Source of the DNA: Sphaerisporangium sp040649355
GTDB lineage: Bacteria; Actinomycetota; Actinomycetes; Streptosporangiales; Streptosporangiaceae
Direction: 5' to 3'
DNA: 64,000 nucleotides
Assembly: GCF_043197795.1 (NCBI RefSeq)
Contig: NZ_JBICTU010000028.1
Span: 47,736-111,735 of the forward strand
The position numbers were made by a program, and so were the translations under genes. Shown here one piece after another: positions 33,608 through 41,099 of this stretch. The notes beneath the pieces are model-generated. The model saw nothing but the letters and a program-made list of their open reading frames with translations. It did no database searches and was not told the origin of the DNA. The number at the start of each line of letters is the position of its first letter. Positions within the stretch are counted from its first letter, which is position 1.

Positions 33608-36044
33608 AGGCGGCCAGGGTGAAGGCGTCGACGTCGAACAGCGCACCGGCGCCGCCCTTGAACATCAGGTACAGCGTGGTGGTGCCGCTCGGCCCGTTCG
33701 TCAGGCTCGCGGTGACGTCCTGGAACGTCTCCCAGCCGCCGGTCACCGGCACCGTCGCGGAGCCGAGCAGGGTGCCCGTGCTGGAACCGGCCCGCACCTC
33801 CAGCGTGCCGCCCGCGCCGGCCGACGAGACACGCGCGGTGAGCGAGGTGGCGCCCTCCAGCAGGTAGGGCTGGAACGCGATCCAGTCGCCGTTCTCGATG
33901 TTGCCGACGGTCTTGCCGCCCTCGGCGCCCGCGTGGGTGATCGGGGTCACGCCGGCCGAGGAGCCGTAGTGCTCGGCCTGGCGGTGCTTCGGCTGCAACG
34001 TCGCCTGGGCCGTGCCCTTCAGCCCGCCCGCGTCGGTGTAGTCGGCGGCGAGGACGCCGAAGGTGTTGGCGTCGGTGGAGTGCTCGCCGTCCACCTGGGT
34101 CGTGATCGTGCCCGTGCAGCCGGTCTTCGAGGTCATCGCGTGGGCGTGCTGGTCATGGCCCAGCAGGTAGGTCACCGTGACCTTGGAGCAGTCGATCGCC
34201 CCGTCCTCGGGGTCGGTGACCGTCACCGCGTACGAGACCGTGTCGCCGAAGGTGAACGGCTGGCCGTTCTTCGGCGAGGTGAACGTCACGCTCGGGGCGG
34301 TGTTGCCCACCGTGACGATCACGCTCGCGGTGCCGGTCGCGCCCTGGGCGTCGGTGACCGTCAGCGTGGCGGTTCGGGTGCCCGCGGTCGTGTAGACATG
34401 GGAGGGGTTGGCCGCGGTCGAGGTTCCGCCGTCGCCGAAGGCCCACGCGTAGGTCAGGGCGCCTCCCTCGGGGTCGGAGGAGCCGGCGGAGGAGAAGTTC
34501 ACCGTCAGCGGCGGCTGGCCCGAGGTCCTGTCGGCCGACGCCTTCGCGGTCGGCGCCCGGTTGCCGCCGGCGATGTACTCGATGCGGTACAGGGCCGAGT
34601 TGGCGTCGCCGCCGAAGTAGCCGGTGCCGTAGTCGAGGACGTACAGCGCGCCGTCGGGGCCGAACGCCGTGTCCATCACCTGCTTGCCGGTGAAGGGGAA
34701 GCTGGAGATGGCGCCACGGGAGCCGTTGGCCCCGACCTCGATCGCCTTGATCCAGCCGCGGCCGAACTCGCCGGCGAAGAACACCCCGTCCAGGGACTGG
34801 GGGAACTTCACGGCGGAGTTCAGGGCGGCGTCGTAGTGGTAGACCGGCCCGCCCATCGGGGACTCGGAGCCGCCCCCGAACTCCGGCGGCGAGCCGGAGT
34901 CGCCGCCGTACTTGATCCAGGCGGGCTTCGCCGGGGGCAGGGTGGTCATGCCGGTGTTGCGGAACGAGTTGTTCGTCGCCCCGCCGGCGCAGTTGAACTT
35001 CGCGCCGGAGACGCCGGTGGCGAAATCGTATTCGTTGTATGTCTCGGCGACGGTGTTGTCACCCGTGCAGTAAGGCCAGCCGTAGAAGCCCGGGCCGGTG
35101 ACGCGGTTGAACTCCACCTGGCCCCCGGGGCCCCGGGAGGCGCTGGCCGCGCCCGCGTCCGGGCCGTAGTCGCCGAGGTACACGACGCCGGTGGCCTTGT
35201 CGACGCTCATCCGGAACGGGTTGCGGAAACCCATCGCGTAGATCTCGGGCCGGGTGTTCGCGGTGCCGGGCGCGAACATGTTCCCGGCCGGGATCGAGTA
35301 CGTCCCGTTGTCGTTCACCTTGATCCGCAGCACCTTGCCGCGCAGGTCGTTGGTGTTCGCCGAGGTGCGCTGCGCGTCGTAGGAGGGGTTGCGGTCGGCG
35401 CGCTCGTCGATGGGGTCGTAGCCGCTGGAGTCGAACGGGTTGGAGTCGTCGCCCGTGCTCAGGTACAGGTTGCCCGCCGCGTCGAAGTCGATGTCACCGC
35501 CGACGTGGCAGCAGATGCCCCGGTCGGCCGCCACGTCGAGGATCCTCACCTCGCTGCCCGCCTGGATCTTCCAGTCCGCGGTGAGGGTGAACCGCGAGAG
35601 CCGGTTGACCCCCTGCCAGGCCGACCAGTCGGAGCCGGTGGCGGGGGCGTCGCCTGCCGGGGTGGACAGCGGGGGCGCGTAGTAGAGGTAGACGCGCCGG
35701 TTGGTCGCGAAGGCGGGGTCCACGCCCACGCCCTGAAGGCCTTCCTCGTCGTGGTTGTACACCGTCAGCTTGCCGACCACCGTGGTGGTGCCCCCGGCGT
35801 CGGTGCGCCGCAGCGTGCCGTCACGCGCGGTGTGGACGACCGACCGGTCGGGCAGCACGGCCAGCGACATCGGCTCGCCGACCTCGTCGACGCCCTTGGC
35901 CAGGGTGACCTGCTGGTAGTCGGCAGGGTTGACGACGACGGCGTTCGCGGGGGTGGCGCCGGCGGCCAGGACGAACGTCGCGCCGCCGGTCGCCAGGAGG
36001 GCGGCCAGGGCGGCCCTCAGTGTCCGTCTTCTTTTGTGGTGCAC
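33222..36044 (-). CDS. Secreted PQQ-type sugar dehydrogenase / PKD / CBM6 / ricin-B protein, 940 aa
   Basis: Domains in order: signal peptide (to ~35, ending PANA); a six-bladed sorbosone/glucose-dehydrogenase-like propeller (~40-480; SLAVLPDRSVVHTARDGTLRR, HVGGDIDFDAAGNLYLSTGDD, GFRNPFRMSVD, GPDGALYVLDYG); a PKD domain (~490-575; SSDPEGGALTYAWAFGDGGTS); a further Ig-like region (~580-670); CBM6 (~690-800); ricin B (~812-940). GTG 36042-36044 is chosen because GGAAAGG precedes it and the signal peptide follows directly. Likely an extracellular oxidoreductase on polysaccharides. It shares modules with the adjacent ThuA protein, so both may act on the same polymer. Confidence 0.9.
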   Translation of the reverse strand: MHHKRRRTLRAALAALLATGGATFVLAAGATPANAVVVNPADYQQVTLAKGVDEVGEPMSLAVLPDRSVVHTARDGTLRRTDAGGTTTVVGKLTVYNHDEEGLQGVGVDPAFATNRRVYLYYAPPLSTPAGDAPATGSDWSAWQGVNRLSRFTLTADWKIQAGSEVRILDVAADRGICCHVGGDIDFDAAGNLYLSTGDDSNPFDSSGYDPIDERADRNPSYDAQRTSANTNDLRGKVLRIKVNDNGTYSIPAGNMFAPGTANTRPEIYAMGFRNPFRMSVDKATGVVYLGDYGPDAGAASASRGPGGQVEFNRVTGPGFYGWPYCTGDNTVAETYNEYDFATGVSGAKFNCAGGATNNSFRNTGMTTLPPAKPAWIKYGGDSGSPPEFGGGSESPMGGPVYHYDAALNSAVKFPQSLDGVFFAGEFGRGWIKAIEVGANGSRGAISSFPFTGKQVMDTAFGPDGALYVLDYGTGYFGGDANSALYRIEYIAGGNRAPTAKASADRTSGQPPLTVNFSSAGSSDPEGGALTYAWAFGDGGTSTAANPSHVYTTAGTRTATLTVTDAQGATGTASVIVTVGNTAPSVTFTSPKNGQPFTFGDTVSYAVTVTDPEDGAIDCSKVTVTYLLGHDQHAHAMTSKTGCTGTITTQVDGEHSTDANTFGVLAADYTDAGGLKGTAQATLQPKHRQAEHYGSSAGVTPITHAGAEGGKTVGNIENGDWIAFQPYLLEGATSLTARVSSAGAGGTLEVRAGSSTGTLLGSATVPVTGGWETFQDVTASLTNGPSGTTTLYLMFKGGAGALFDVDAFTLAASASRTGPVKGLAGKCLDVAAAATADGTQIQLYTCNGTGAQSWTVTGQTLKALGKCLDVSGAGTTNGTKVQLWTCNGTAAQNWAPQNDGTLRNPNSGRCLDVTGNNPADATPVTIWDCGTGPNQKWTLP

Positions 36045-36411
36045 AGGAAGCCTTTCCGGTGCTCGGGGGGTGTCGTCCAGGCGGGGCGGCGTGGACGTGG
36101 CTGAACGCACGGCGTGGGCCCGCGGACGGCGCGCGCCGAGTCGGTGAGGGCCGGCAGGCACCGCCGCGCTGTTTCCGGAGAATTACGGTTCGCTATCCTC
36201 TGGAGCTCTTTCGCCGTGACTCTAAGTTCTTTCCACACCCCCGTCTAGGTCTTTAGCCCGATATTTCATGACTTTAGTTGAGAAAAACGTAAGTACCCTG
36301 GTGGCTTGGTGGAGACCGGCGCCCTTGACATGAAGCTTGGTTGAGGTTTCAGACTGTCGTGGGTGCCGCGACCCCCGCGCCACCGCCGCGTCACCCATTG
36401 GAGGGGCCACG
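36045..36411. other. 367-bp divergent intergenic region, no gene seen
   Basis: An AT-richer stretch (about 36180-36300) carries the promoters for the sugar-dehydrogenase-like gene and the PPOX gene. No strong palindrome or small coding sequence was found. Confidence 0.6.
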
Positions 36412-36825
36412 ATGACGTTCACCCAGGTCGAGATCGACTACCTGGCGACGCAGAGACTGGGGCGGCTGGCGACGGTCCAGCCCGACGGCACGTTGCAGGT
36501 CAGCCCGGTCGGGTTCTCCTACAACGCCGACCTCGCGACCATCGACATCGGCGGCTACAACATGGCCGCCAGCCGGAAGTACCGCAACGTGGCCGGCAAC
36601 GGCCGGGTCGCGTTCGTCGTCGACGACATCGCGTCGGTGCGGCCGTGGCGCGTCCGGTGCGTGGAGATTCGCGGTCTGGGCGAGGCGATCGAACATCCCT
36701 CGGACTCCGCGAGCCAGGTCACCGGACCCATCATCCGTGTCCGCCCCCGGCGGATCATCAGCTTCGGCCTGGACGACTCCGACGTCGACCCGCACAAGCT
36801 GATCCCGAGCAGGCGGTGGGTCTAG
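36412..36825 (+). CDS. PPOX-class (pyridoxamine 5'-phosphate oxidase-like) F420/flavin-dependent oxidoreductase, 137 aa
   Basis: Small split-barrel cofactor-binding protein. Typical features are an N-terminal helix and strand LATQRLGRLATVQPDGTLQVSPVGF, NMAASRKYRNVAGNGRVAFVVDDI in the cofactor-binding part, and the C-terminal IRVRPRRIISFGLDD. The length fits actinobacterial F420-binding members of this fold. Start ATG 36412 follows GGAGGGG. Cytoplasmic; reduces an unknown small molecule. It stands alone. Confidence 0.88.
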   Translation: MTFTQVEIDYLATQRLGRLATVQPDGTLQVSPVGFSYNADLATIDIGGYNMAASRKYRNVAGNGRVAFVVDDIASVRPWRVRCVEIRGLGEAIEHPSDSASQVTGPIIRVRPRRIISFGLDDSDVDPHKLIPSRRWV

Positions 36826-37180
36826 CCTGCTGGGTGGGGCGGGCTGAACTGGTCGAGCGGGCCCTGGGGGGCGTCGTCGGCGAAACAGGTGGAGGGGCAT
36901 GCCCAGGAGCGCGGTCAGCGTGAATGCCGCAGAAGCGGGACGGCGTGCGAACGGGGTGTGACCGCCGGGTGGCGATCTGGCCGGTGGGCCGGAACGGGAT
37001 TTACCGGCGTTCTCCTGGCCGGTCGAATTCTTGCCGCCTCGATGCGTCGCCGATGCCATCGGTTGGAATGCGGGTCACGATGGGAATTGATCGGCCTGGC
37101 GGAGCTCAATCGCAATATGTGGAGCTTTGATATTTCAGGTCTGATGATACGAGGGATTCAATACGGTGGTCTCCTTCTTG
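36826..37180. other. 355-bp region with no supported gene
   Basis: Open frames here are Arg/Pro-rich and run through neighbouring genes antisense. The part 37080-37180 is AT-richer. It is downstream of the small peptide gene and could contain its 3' end, but no maturation enzyme is seen. Confidence 0.5.
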
Positions 37181-37309
37181 TCAGTCCCAGGTGGTGCCCG
37201 GGGTGCGGGAGAAGCTGTCCCAGGTGGTCCCGGCAGTGCGGGTGTACGCGTCCCAGGTGGTGCCGGCGGAACGAGTGGAGCTGACCGGGGAGAAAGTGGA
37301 GTTCGTCAT
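37181..37309 (-). CDS. Small repeat peptide with three (T/S)R-x-x-GTTWD units, 42 aa
   Basis: A short frame from ATG 37307-37309 to TGA 37181-37183. After a 10-residue Ser/Thr-rich start (MTNSTFSPVS) it consists of three units: TRSAGTTWDAY, TRTAGTTWDSF and SRTPGTTWD, ending exactly at the last Asp. The units are conserved at protein level while codons vary (ACT/ACC, CGT/CGC, GGC/GGG), suggesting selection on the peptide rather than a mere DNA repeat. It has no Lys and no Cys. A purine-rich AAAGAGACGAAGAA precedes the ATG, and an inverted repeat at 37341-37358 lies upstream. It could be a RiPP precursor or a signalling peptide; no processing gene is adjacent. Not matched to a family by me. Confidence 0.55.
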   Translation of the reverse strand: MTNSTFSPVSSTRSAGTTWDAYTRTAGTTWDSFSRTPGTTWD

Positions 37310-37638
37310 TTCTTCGTCTCTTTCGCTGCGGGCCGTTTATTTGTTCTCGCAAGAACAACTCTGCGGGAATCGCGGCCCGCGAACCAGACGAATGGACGGC
37401 AGCAAGCTGCCCTCACGTGACCACTTCCTGCCACCCCGAATGCCGCGCCGGGGCCCGCTCCGGCTCTTGGCCTGGTCGGCGACGGGCGCGTGGCTCCATG
37501 CTCGACGAGCCGGCGCGTCGTCGTCCGCCGGCCCGGTGGTCCTGGTGGCGCATGGCGAAGTTATTGCCTGGCCGGGAAGGTTCGATTGGTTCTCCTCGAC
37601 GGTTGTCCGGGGAGTGGCCTCCACTAGGAGGTAATGCC
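37310..37638. other. 329-bp divergent region between peptide gene and hemerythrin gene
   Basis: No gene is supported. It includes the inverted repeat TTGTTCT-CGCA-AGAACAA and the hemerythrin promoter; the rest is unremarkable. Confidence 0.5.
37341..37358. promoter_or_regulatory. Inverted repeat TTGTTCT-N4-AGAACAA upstream of the repeat peptide
   Basis: Perfect 7-bp arms with a 4-nt spacer, 32 bp upstream of the peptide ATG, inside a locally AT-rich patch. It could be an operator of the peptide gene or a hairpin in its leader. Confidence 0.45.
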
Positions 37639-38232
37639 ATGGCTGACAGCAAGACAAAGCCGGAGCTCCGCGACGAGAACGATGTAGTCGGGCTGTTGCT
37701 CCACCAGCACACCATGATCCGCGACCTGTTCGCCGAGGTGGAACAGGCGACCGGAGGGGCTAGGGCGGAGTCCTTCGAACGACTGGTGCGGCTGCTGGCC
37801 GTACACGAGACGGCCGAGGAGGAGATCGTCCATCCCTACGCCAGGCGCAAGATCGACGGGGGAGAGGCCATCGTCGACGACCGGCTCCGGGAGGAGAACG
37901 AGGCCAAGCAGCTGCTCTCGCTCATGGAGAAACGGGGTACCGACGACCCCTCCTTCTCCTCGAATCTGAAGGAGCTCCGCCAGTCGGTGATCGAGCATGC
38001 CGAGGCGGAGGAGCGCTACGAGTTCACCCAGCTGGTCAAGGAGACCACCGACGCCGAGCGGCGGGCCATGGCCCTCGGGGTCAGGGCCGCCGAGGCCGTC
38101 GCTCCGACACACCCGCATCCCGGGGTGGAGACGGCGACCGAGAACGTCGTGGTCGGCACTCCCGCGGCTATCATGGACCGGGCTCGCGACCTCATCCGCC
38201 AGGCGATGAGCAAGAACAAGCAAGACGACTGA
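37639..38232 (+). CDS. Hemerythrin HHE-domain protein, 197 aa
   Basis: Four-helix-bundle di-iron protein. The iron-ligand pattern is visible as LLHQHTMIRDLFAEVE (H-HxxxxE near 22-34), LLAVHETAEEEIVHPYAR (HExxE-type, ~55-72), a middle EENEAKQLL, and IEHAEAEERYEF (HxxxE, ~118). The C-terminal 50 residues are a charged extension. ATG 37639 follows AGGAGG at 37627-37632. The protein is probably cytoplasmic and may sense or store oxygen, iron or NO; actinomycete HHE proteins are often stress-induced. A strong terminator follows at 38243-38289. Confidence 0.9.
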   Translation: MADSKTKPELRDENDVVGLLLHQHTMIRDLFAEVEQATGGARAESFERLVRLLAVHETAEEEIVHPYARRKIDGGEAIVDDRLREENEAKQLLSLMEKRGTDDPSFSSNLKELRQSVIEHAEAEERYEFTQLVKETTDAERRAMALGVRAAEAVAPTHPHPGVETATENVVVGTPAAIMDRARDLIRQAMSKNKQDD

Positions 38233-38242
38233 CCGGGTCACC

Positions 38243-38289
38243 GGGGAGCGTACGGCCCGCGCGCGAAAGCCGCGAGCCGTACGCTCCCC
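38243..38289 (+). terminator. Terminator hairpin after hemerythrin gene
   Basis: A 14-bp perfect stem GGGGAGCGTACGGC / GCCGTACGCTCCCC with a 19-nt loop starts 10 bp past the stop codon. Confidence 0.8.
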
Positions 38290-38364
38290 AATGACCGCAC
38301 GCAAAGCCGGGGGCCGTGCGCGCTCCATGCCCGCCGCGGCGGCGCCCTCTAGCAACCTTTCTTG

Positions 38365-38413
38365 TTGACTTGAAGTAAAACAACTGTAAAGTCTCTTTTC
38401 AGAGAGCGCTCTC
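38365..38413 (+). promoter_or_regulatory. Promoter of S1 protease gene with GAGAGCGCTCTC operator (copy 3)
   Basis: TTGACT (38365-38370) and TAAAGT (38387-38392) are 16 bp apart. The 12-bp palindrome GAGAGCGCTCTC at 38402-38413 sits over the expected start point. It is the same core as the sites at 1257-1270 and 1523-1536, suggesting one LacI-type regulon for secreted glycan-binding proteins. Confidence 0.65.
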
Positions 38414-38452
38414 ACGTCTCGTCCACCCCCCAATCCCCCCCAAGGACCTGCC

Positions 38453-39967
38453 GTGAGATTCACCGTGCTGACCGGCGCGGCGGTGCTCGCCGTCGCGCTC
38501 GTCCTCCCCTCCATGCCCGCCCAGGCGGCCCCATCGCCCGATCCGGGCCCGAATCCGTCCGGGGCCTCCTCGGCCCAGCAGGCGCTGCAACGCGACCTCG
38601 GCCTGACCCCCACGCAGGCCCGGATCCGGCAGGCTCACGAAGCGGCGGCGTCCGTGGTGGAGCGCGGGCTCCGCACGCGCCTCGCCGACCGGTTCGCCGG
38701 CGCCTGGTTCGACGCCGCCGAGGGACGGCTGGCCGTCGGCGTCCTTTCCGCCGCCGACGCCGACCTCGTCCGCGCGGCGGGTGCGCGCCCGGTGGCCGTA
38801 CAACGCAGTGAGAAGCAGCTCGCGGCCACGAAGGCCGCGCTCGACCGCGCCGCCGGCGGCGCCGGGCGGAACGTCTACAGCTGGTACGTCGACGTGGCCG
38901 CGAACACCGTCGTCGTGTCGGCGGCCGACCTCGACGCCGCCCGGCGTTTCGTCAAGGCCGGAGCGGTGGACGCCGCCGCGGTGCGGGTCTCCGCCGGCCA
39001 GGCGCCCCGGCCCCTCTACGACATCCGCGGCGGGGACCAGTACGTCATCAACGGCAACACGCTCTGCTCGGTGGGCTTCTCGGTGAGCAACGGCGGCTTC
39101 GTCACCGCCGGGCACTGCGGCGGCACCAGCAGCCCCACCCTCGGGTACAACAACGTCACCCAGGGCACCTTCGCCGGTTCGTCGTTCCCCGGCAACGACT
39201 ACGCCTGGGTGCGCACCAACGGCGACTGGACACCGCGCCCCTGGGTCAACAACTACGGCGGCGGGAACGTCGCGGTGGCCGGCTCTCAGGAGGCCGCGAC
39301 CGGTTCGTCCATCTGCCGATCCGGGCGCACCACCGGCTGGCGCTGCGGCGTCATCCAGGCCAAGGACGTCACCGTCAGCTACTCGGGGTCGCTGGTCTAC
39401 GGGCTCACCCAGACCACCGCCTGCGCCGAGGGCGGCGACTCGGGCGGCGCGTGGATCACCGGCGACCAGGCGCAGGGCGTCACCTCCGGCGGCTCCGGCA
39501 ACTGCTCGACCGGCGGCACCACCTTCTACCAGCCGGTCAACGAGATCCTCGGCGCGTACGGCCTGACCCTGACCACCACCGGAGGCGGGAGCACCAGCCG
39601 GATCATCGGCTGGCAGAACAAGTGCATCGACGTCCCGAACTCCAACGGGGTCGACGGGCAGCGGCTGCAGCTGTGGGACTGCAACGGCACCAACGCCCAG
39701 AACTGGACCTTCCCCGGCGACGGCACCATCCGCGCCTTCGGCCTCTGCATGGACGTGGCCTGGGGTTCACGCGACAACGGCGCCGTCATCCAGCTCGCCA
39801 GGTGCAGCGGCAACCCGGCGCAGCAGTTCGTCCTCAGCGGCGCCGGTGACCTGGTCAACCCGCAGGCCAACAAGTGCGTGGACGTCACCGGCTGGGGCGG
39901 CACCGGCACCCCGTTGCAGCAGTGGGAATGCAATGGCGGGGCCAACCAGAAGTGGTGGCGGGGCTGA
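38453..39967 (+). CDS. Secreted S1 (streptogrisin-like) serine protease with C-terminal ricin-B domain, 504 aa
   Basis: A signal peptide (~1-24, AQA-A) is followed by an alpha-lytic-protease-type propeptide (~35-185; LGLTPTQARIRQAHEAAA, KAALDRAAGG...NVYSWYVDVAANTVVV). The mature chymotrypsin-fold domain starts near YDIRGGDQY, with the triad His221 (TAGHC), Asp249 (NDYAWV) and Ser330 (GGDSGGAW) all intact. A ricin B trefoil (~385-504) with three QxW-like repeats ends the protein, probably targeting it to glycans. Unlike the two other ricin domains in this window, this one is diverged, not a copy. GTG start 38453 behind AAGGA. The promoter has a LacI-type operator. Confidence 0.93.
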   Translation: MRFTVLTGAAVLAVALVLPSMPAQAAPSPDPGPNPSGASSAQQALQRDLGLTPTQARIRQAHEAAASVVERGLRTRLADRFAGAWFDAAEGRLAVGVLSAADADLVRAAGARPVAVQRSEKQLAATKAALDRAAGGAGRNVYSWYVDVAANTVVVSAADLDAARRFVKAGAVDAAAVRVSAGQAPRPLYDIRGGDQYVINGNTLCSVGFSVSNGGFVTAGHCGGTSSPTLGYNNVTQGTFAGSSFPGNDYAWVRTNGDWTPRPWVNNYGGGNVAVAGSQEAATGSSICRSGRTTGWRCGVIQAKDVTVSYSGSLVYGLTQTTACAEGGDSGGAWITGDQAQGVTSGGSGNCSTGGTTFYQPVNEILGAYGLTLTTTGGGSTSRIIGWQNKCIDVPNSNGVDGQRLQLWDCNGTNAQNWTFPGDGTIRAFGLCMDVAWGSRDNGAVIQLARCSGNPAQQFVLSGAGDLVNPQANKCVDVTGWGGTGTPLQQWECNGGANQKWWRG

Positions 39968-39992
39968 CGCGCGGCCCATCCAGAGCACCGGG

Positions 39993-40018
39993 GGGGGCGG
40001 CGGGCGTTCGCCGCCCCC
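39993..40018 (+). terminator. Terminator hairpin after S1 protease gene
   Basis: A 10-bp stem GGGGGCGGCG / CGCCGCCCCC with a 6-nt loop begins 25 bp past the stop. Confidence 0.75.
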
Positions 40019-40124
40019 ACGGCAACGTCTACACCGCGCTGGACGGCGACCACACACGTGTGTAGCGGCCGTCCCGGCCTCCCCGACGTGGAGCCGAGGG
40101 CACAGGCGGCGGACCAGATTGTAG

Positions 40125-40418
40125 ATGCTCGCGGCCGTCGGCCCCTGCCCACAACAGGCACTCAGCGAGGAACTGCGCATCTACCGCAGCGTCATGGTCA
40201 CCCTCTGCGACGACCTCGAACGGGCCGGCCACGCGCGCCGCGAGCGCAACCCCGACGACCGGCGCGCCTACGCCGTCACCGTCACCGACTCGGGCCTGCG
40301 GCTGCTCGACGAGGCCGAGCCCGCGGTCCGGGGGTTCCTCGACCACACCTTCCAGGCCCTCACCCCCGCCGAGCGCGACCAGCTCACCACCCTGCTCACC
40401 AAACTCCTGACCCCCTGA
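40125..40418 (+). pseudogene. MarR-family regulator lacking its N-terminal part
   Basis: The 97-residue frame contains the winged helix of a MarR protein: QQALSEELRIYRSVMVTLCDDLERAGHARRERNPDDRRAYAVTVTDSG, then the C-terminal dimerisation helix. The ~50 N-terminal residues (first dimer helix and start of the DNA-binding domain) are missing. A TAG lies directly before the only ATG and no in-frame upstream sequence resembles the family. The recognition helix has Tyr and Ser where Asp/Arg and Thr are usual. Probably a decayed gene truncated at the 5' end. Confidence 0.75.
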
Positions 40419-40436
40419 GACAACGACCGGCTTCGG

Positions 40437-41099
40437 TCAGGCGAGGCCGGCGTCGTGGGCGAGGAGGGCGATCTGGGTCCGGTTGTCGAGATCCAGCTTG
40501 GTGAGGATGTGGGAGACGTGGGCCTTGACCGTGGCCACGCTCATGAACAGCTCCGCGGCGATCTCGGCGTTGCTCCGGCCCCGGGCCACCGCGACGACCA
40601 CGTCGTTCTCGCGGGGGCTGAGGGCGGCCAGCGCCGCGCGAGCCCGCTGGTAGGCCCCGGCCTGGAAGGCCGCGCGGTCCATGAGGCGGCGGGTGACGCG
40701 GGGCGACAGGATCGGGTCTCCGGCGGCGACCCGGCGCACCGCCTCGACGATCCGCTCCGGCGGGGTGTCCTTGATCAGGAAGCCGCTGGCGCCGGCGCGC
40801 AGCGCGTGCAGGATGTTCTCGTCGGTGTCGAAGGTGGTCAGCACGATGACCTCGGGCGGGTGCCGCCGGCTCCGTAGCCTGCGGGTGGCGGTGATGCCGT
40901 CCACACGCGGCATCCGCAGGTCCATGAGCACGACATCGGGGGAGTGCGCGTCCGCGGCGGCGAGCACCTCGTCGCCGTCGGAGGCCTCGCCCACCACGGC
41001 GATGCCGTGGATCCCGTCGAGCATCATGGACAGCCCCGCGCGGACGAGGGCGTCGTCGTCGACCAGGAGTACGCGCAGCGGACGGCTCACGCCGGCCAT
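40437..41099 (-). CDS. NarL/LuxR-type response regulator, 220 aa
   Basis: An N-terminal receiver domain has the acidic pocket VDDD (Asp14-16), phospho-acceptor Asp60 in VVLMDLRMP, and the conserved Lys in GFLIKDTPPERI. The C-terminal LuxR helix-turn-helix (~150-215) reads LSPRENDVVVAVARGRSNAEIAAELFMSVATVKAHVSHILTKL. ATG 41097-41099 overlaps the histidine-kinase stop (41087-41089), so the pair is translated together. It controls unknown targets; the DUF6069-like gene divergent at 42486 is one candidate. Confidence 0.95.
   Translation of the reverse strand: MAGVSRPLRVLLVDDDALVRAGLSMMLDGIHGIAVVGEASDGDEVLAAADAHSPDVVLMDLRMPRVDGITATRRLRSRRHPPEVIVLTTFDTDENILHALRAGASGFLIKDTPPERIVEAVRRVAAGDPILSPRVTRRLMDRAAFQAGAYQRARAALAALSPRENDVVVAVARGRSNAEIAAELFMSVATVKAHVSHILTKLDLDNRTQIALLAHDAGLA

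Noticed and set aside
33399..36104. Plus-strand frame of 901 codons
   Set aside because: Antisense of the sugar-dehydrogenase-like gene, which has well-defined propeller, PKD, CBM6 and ricin motifs.
36391..37059. Minus-strand frame of 222 codons downstream of the repeat peptide, considered as a possible partner protein
   Set aside because: Overlaps the PPOX gene antisense and is Pro/Arg/Gly-rich without any motif.
37341..37358. LexA/SOS box
   Set aside because: The arms read GTTC...GAAC, the reverse of the GAAC...GTTC order of actinobacterial SOS boxes.
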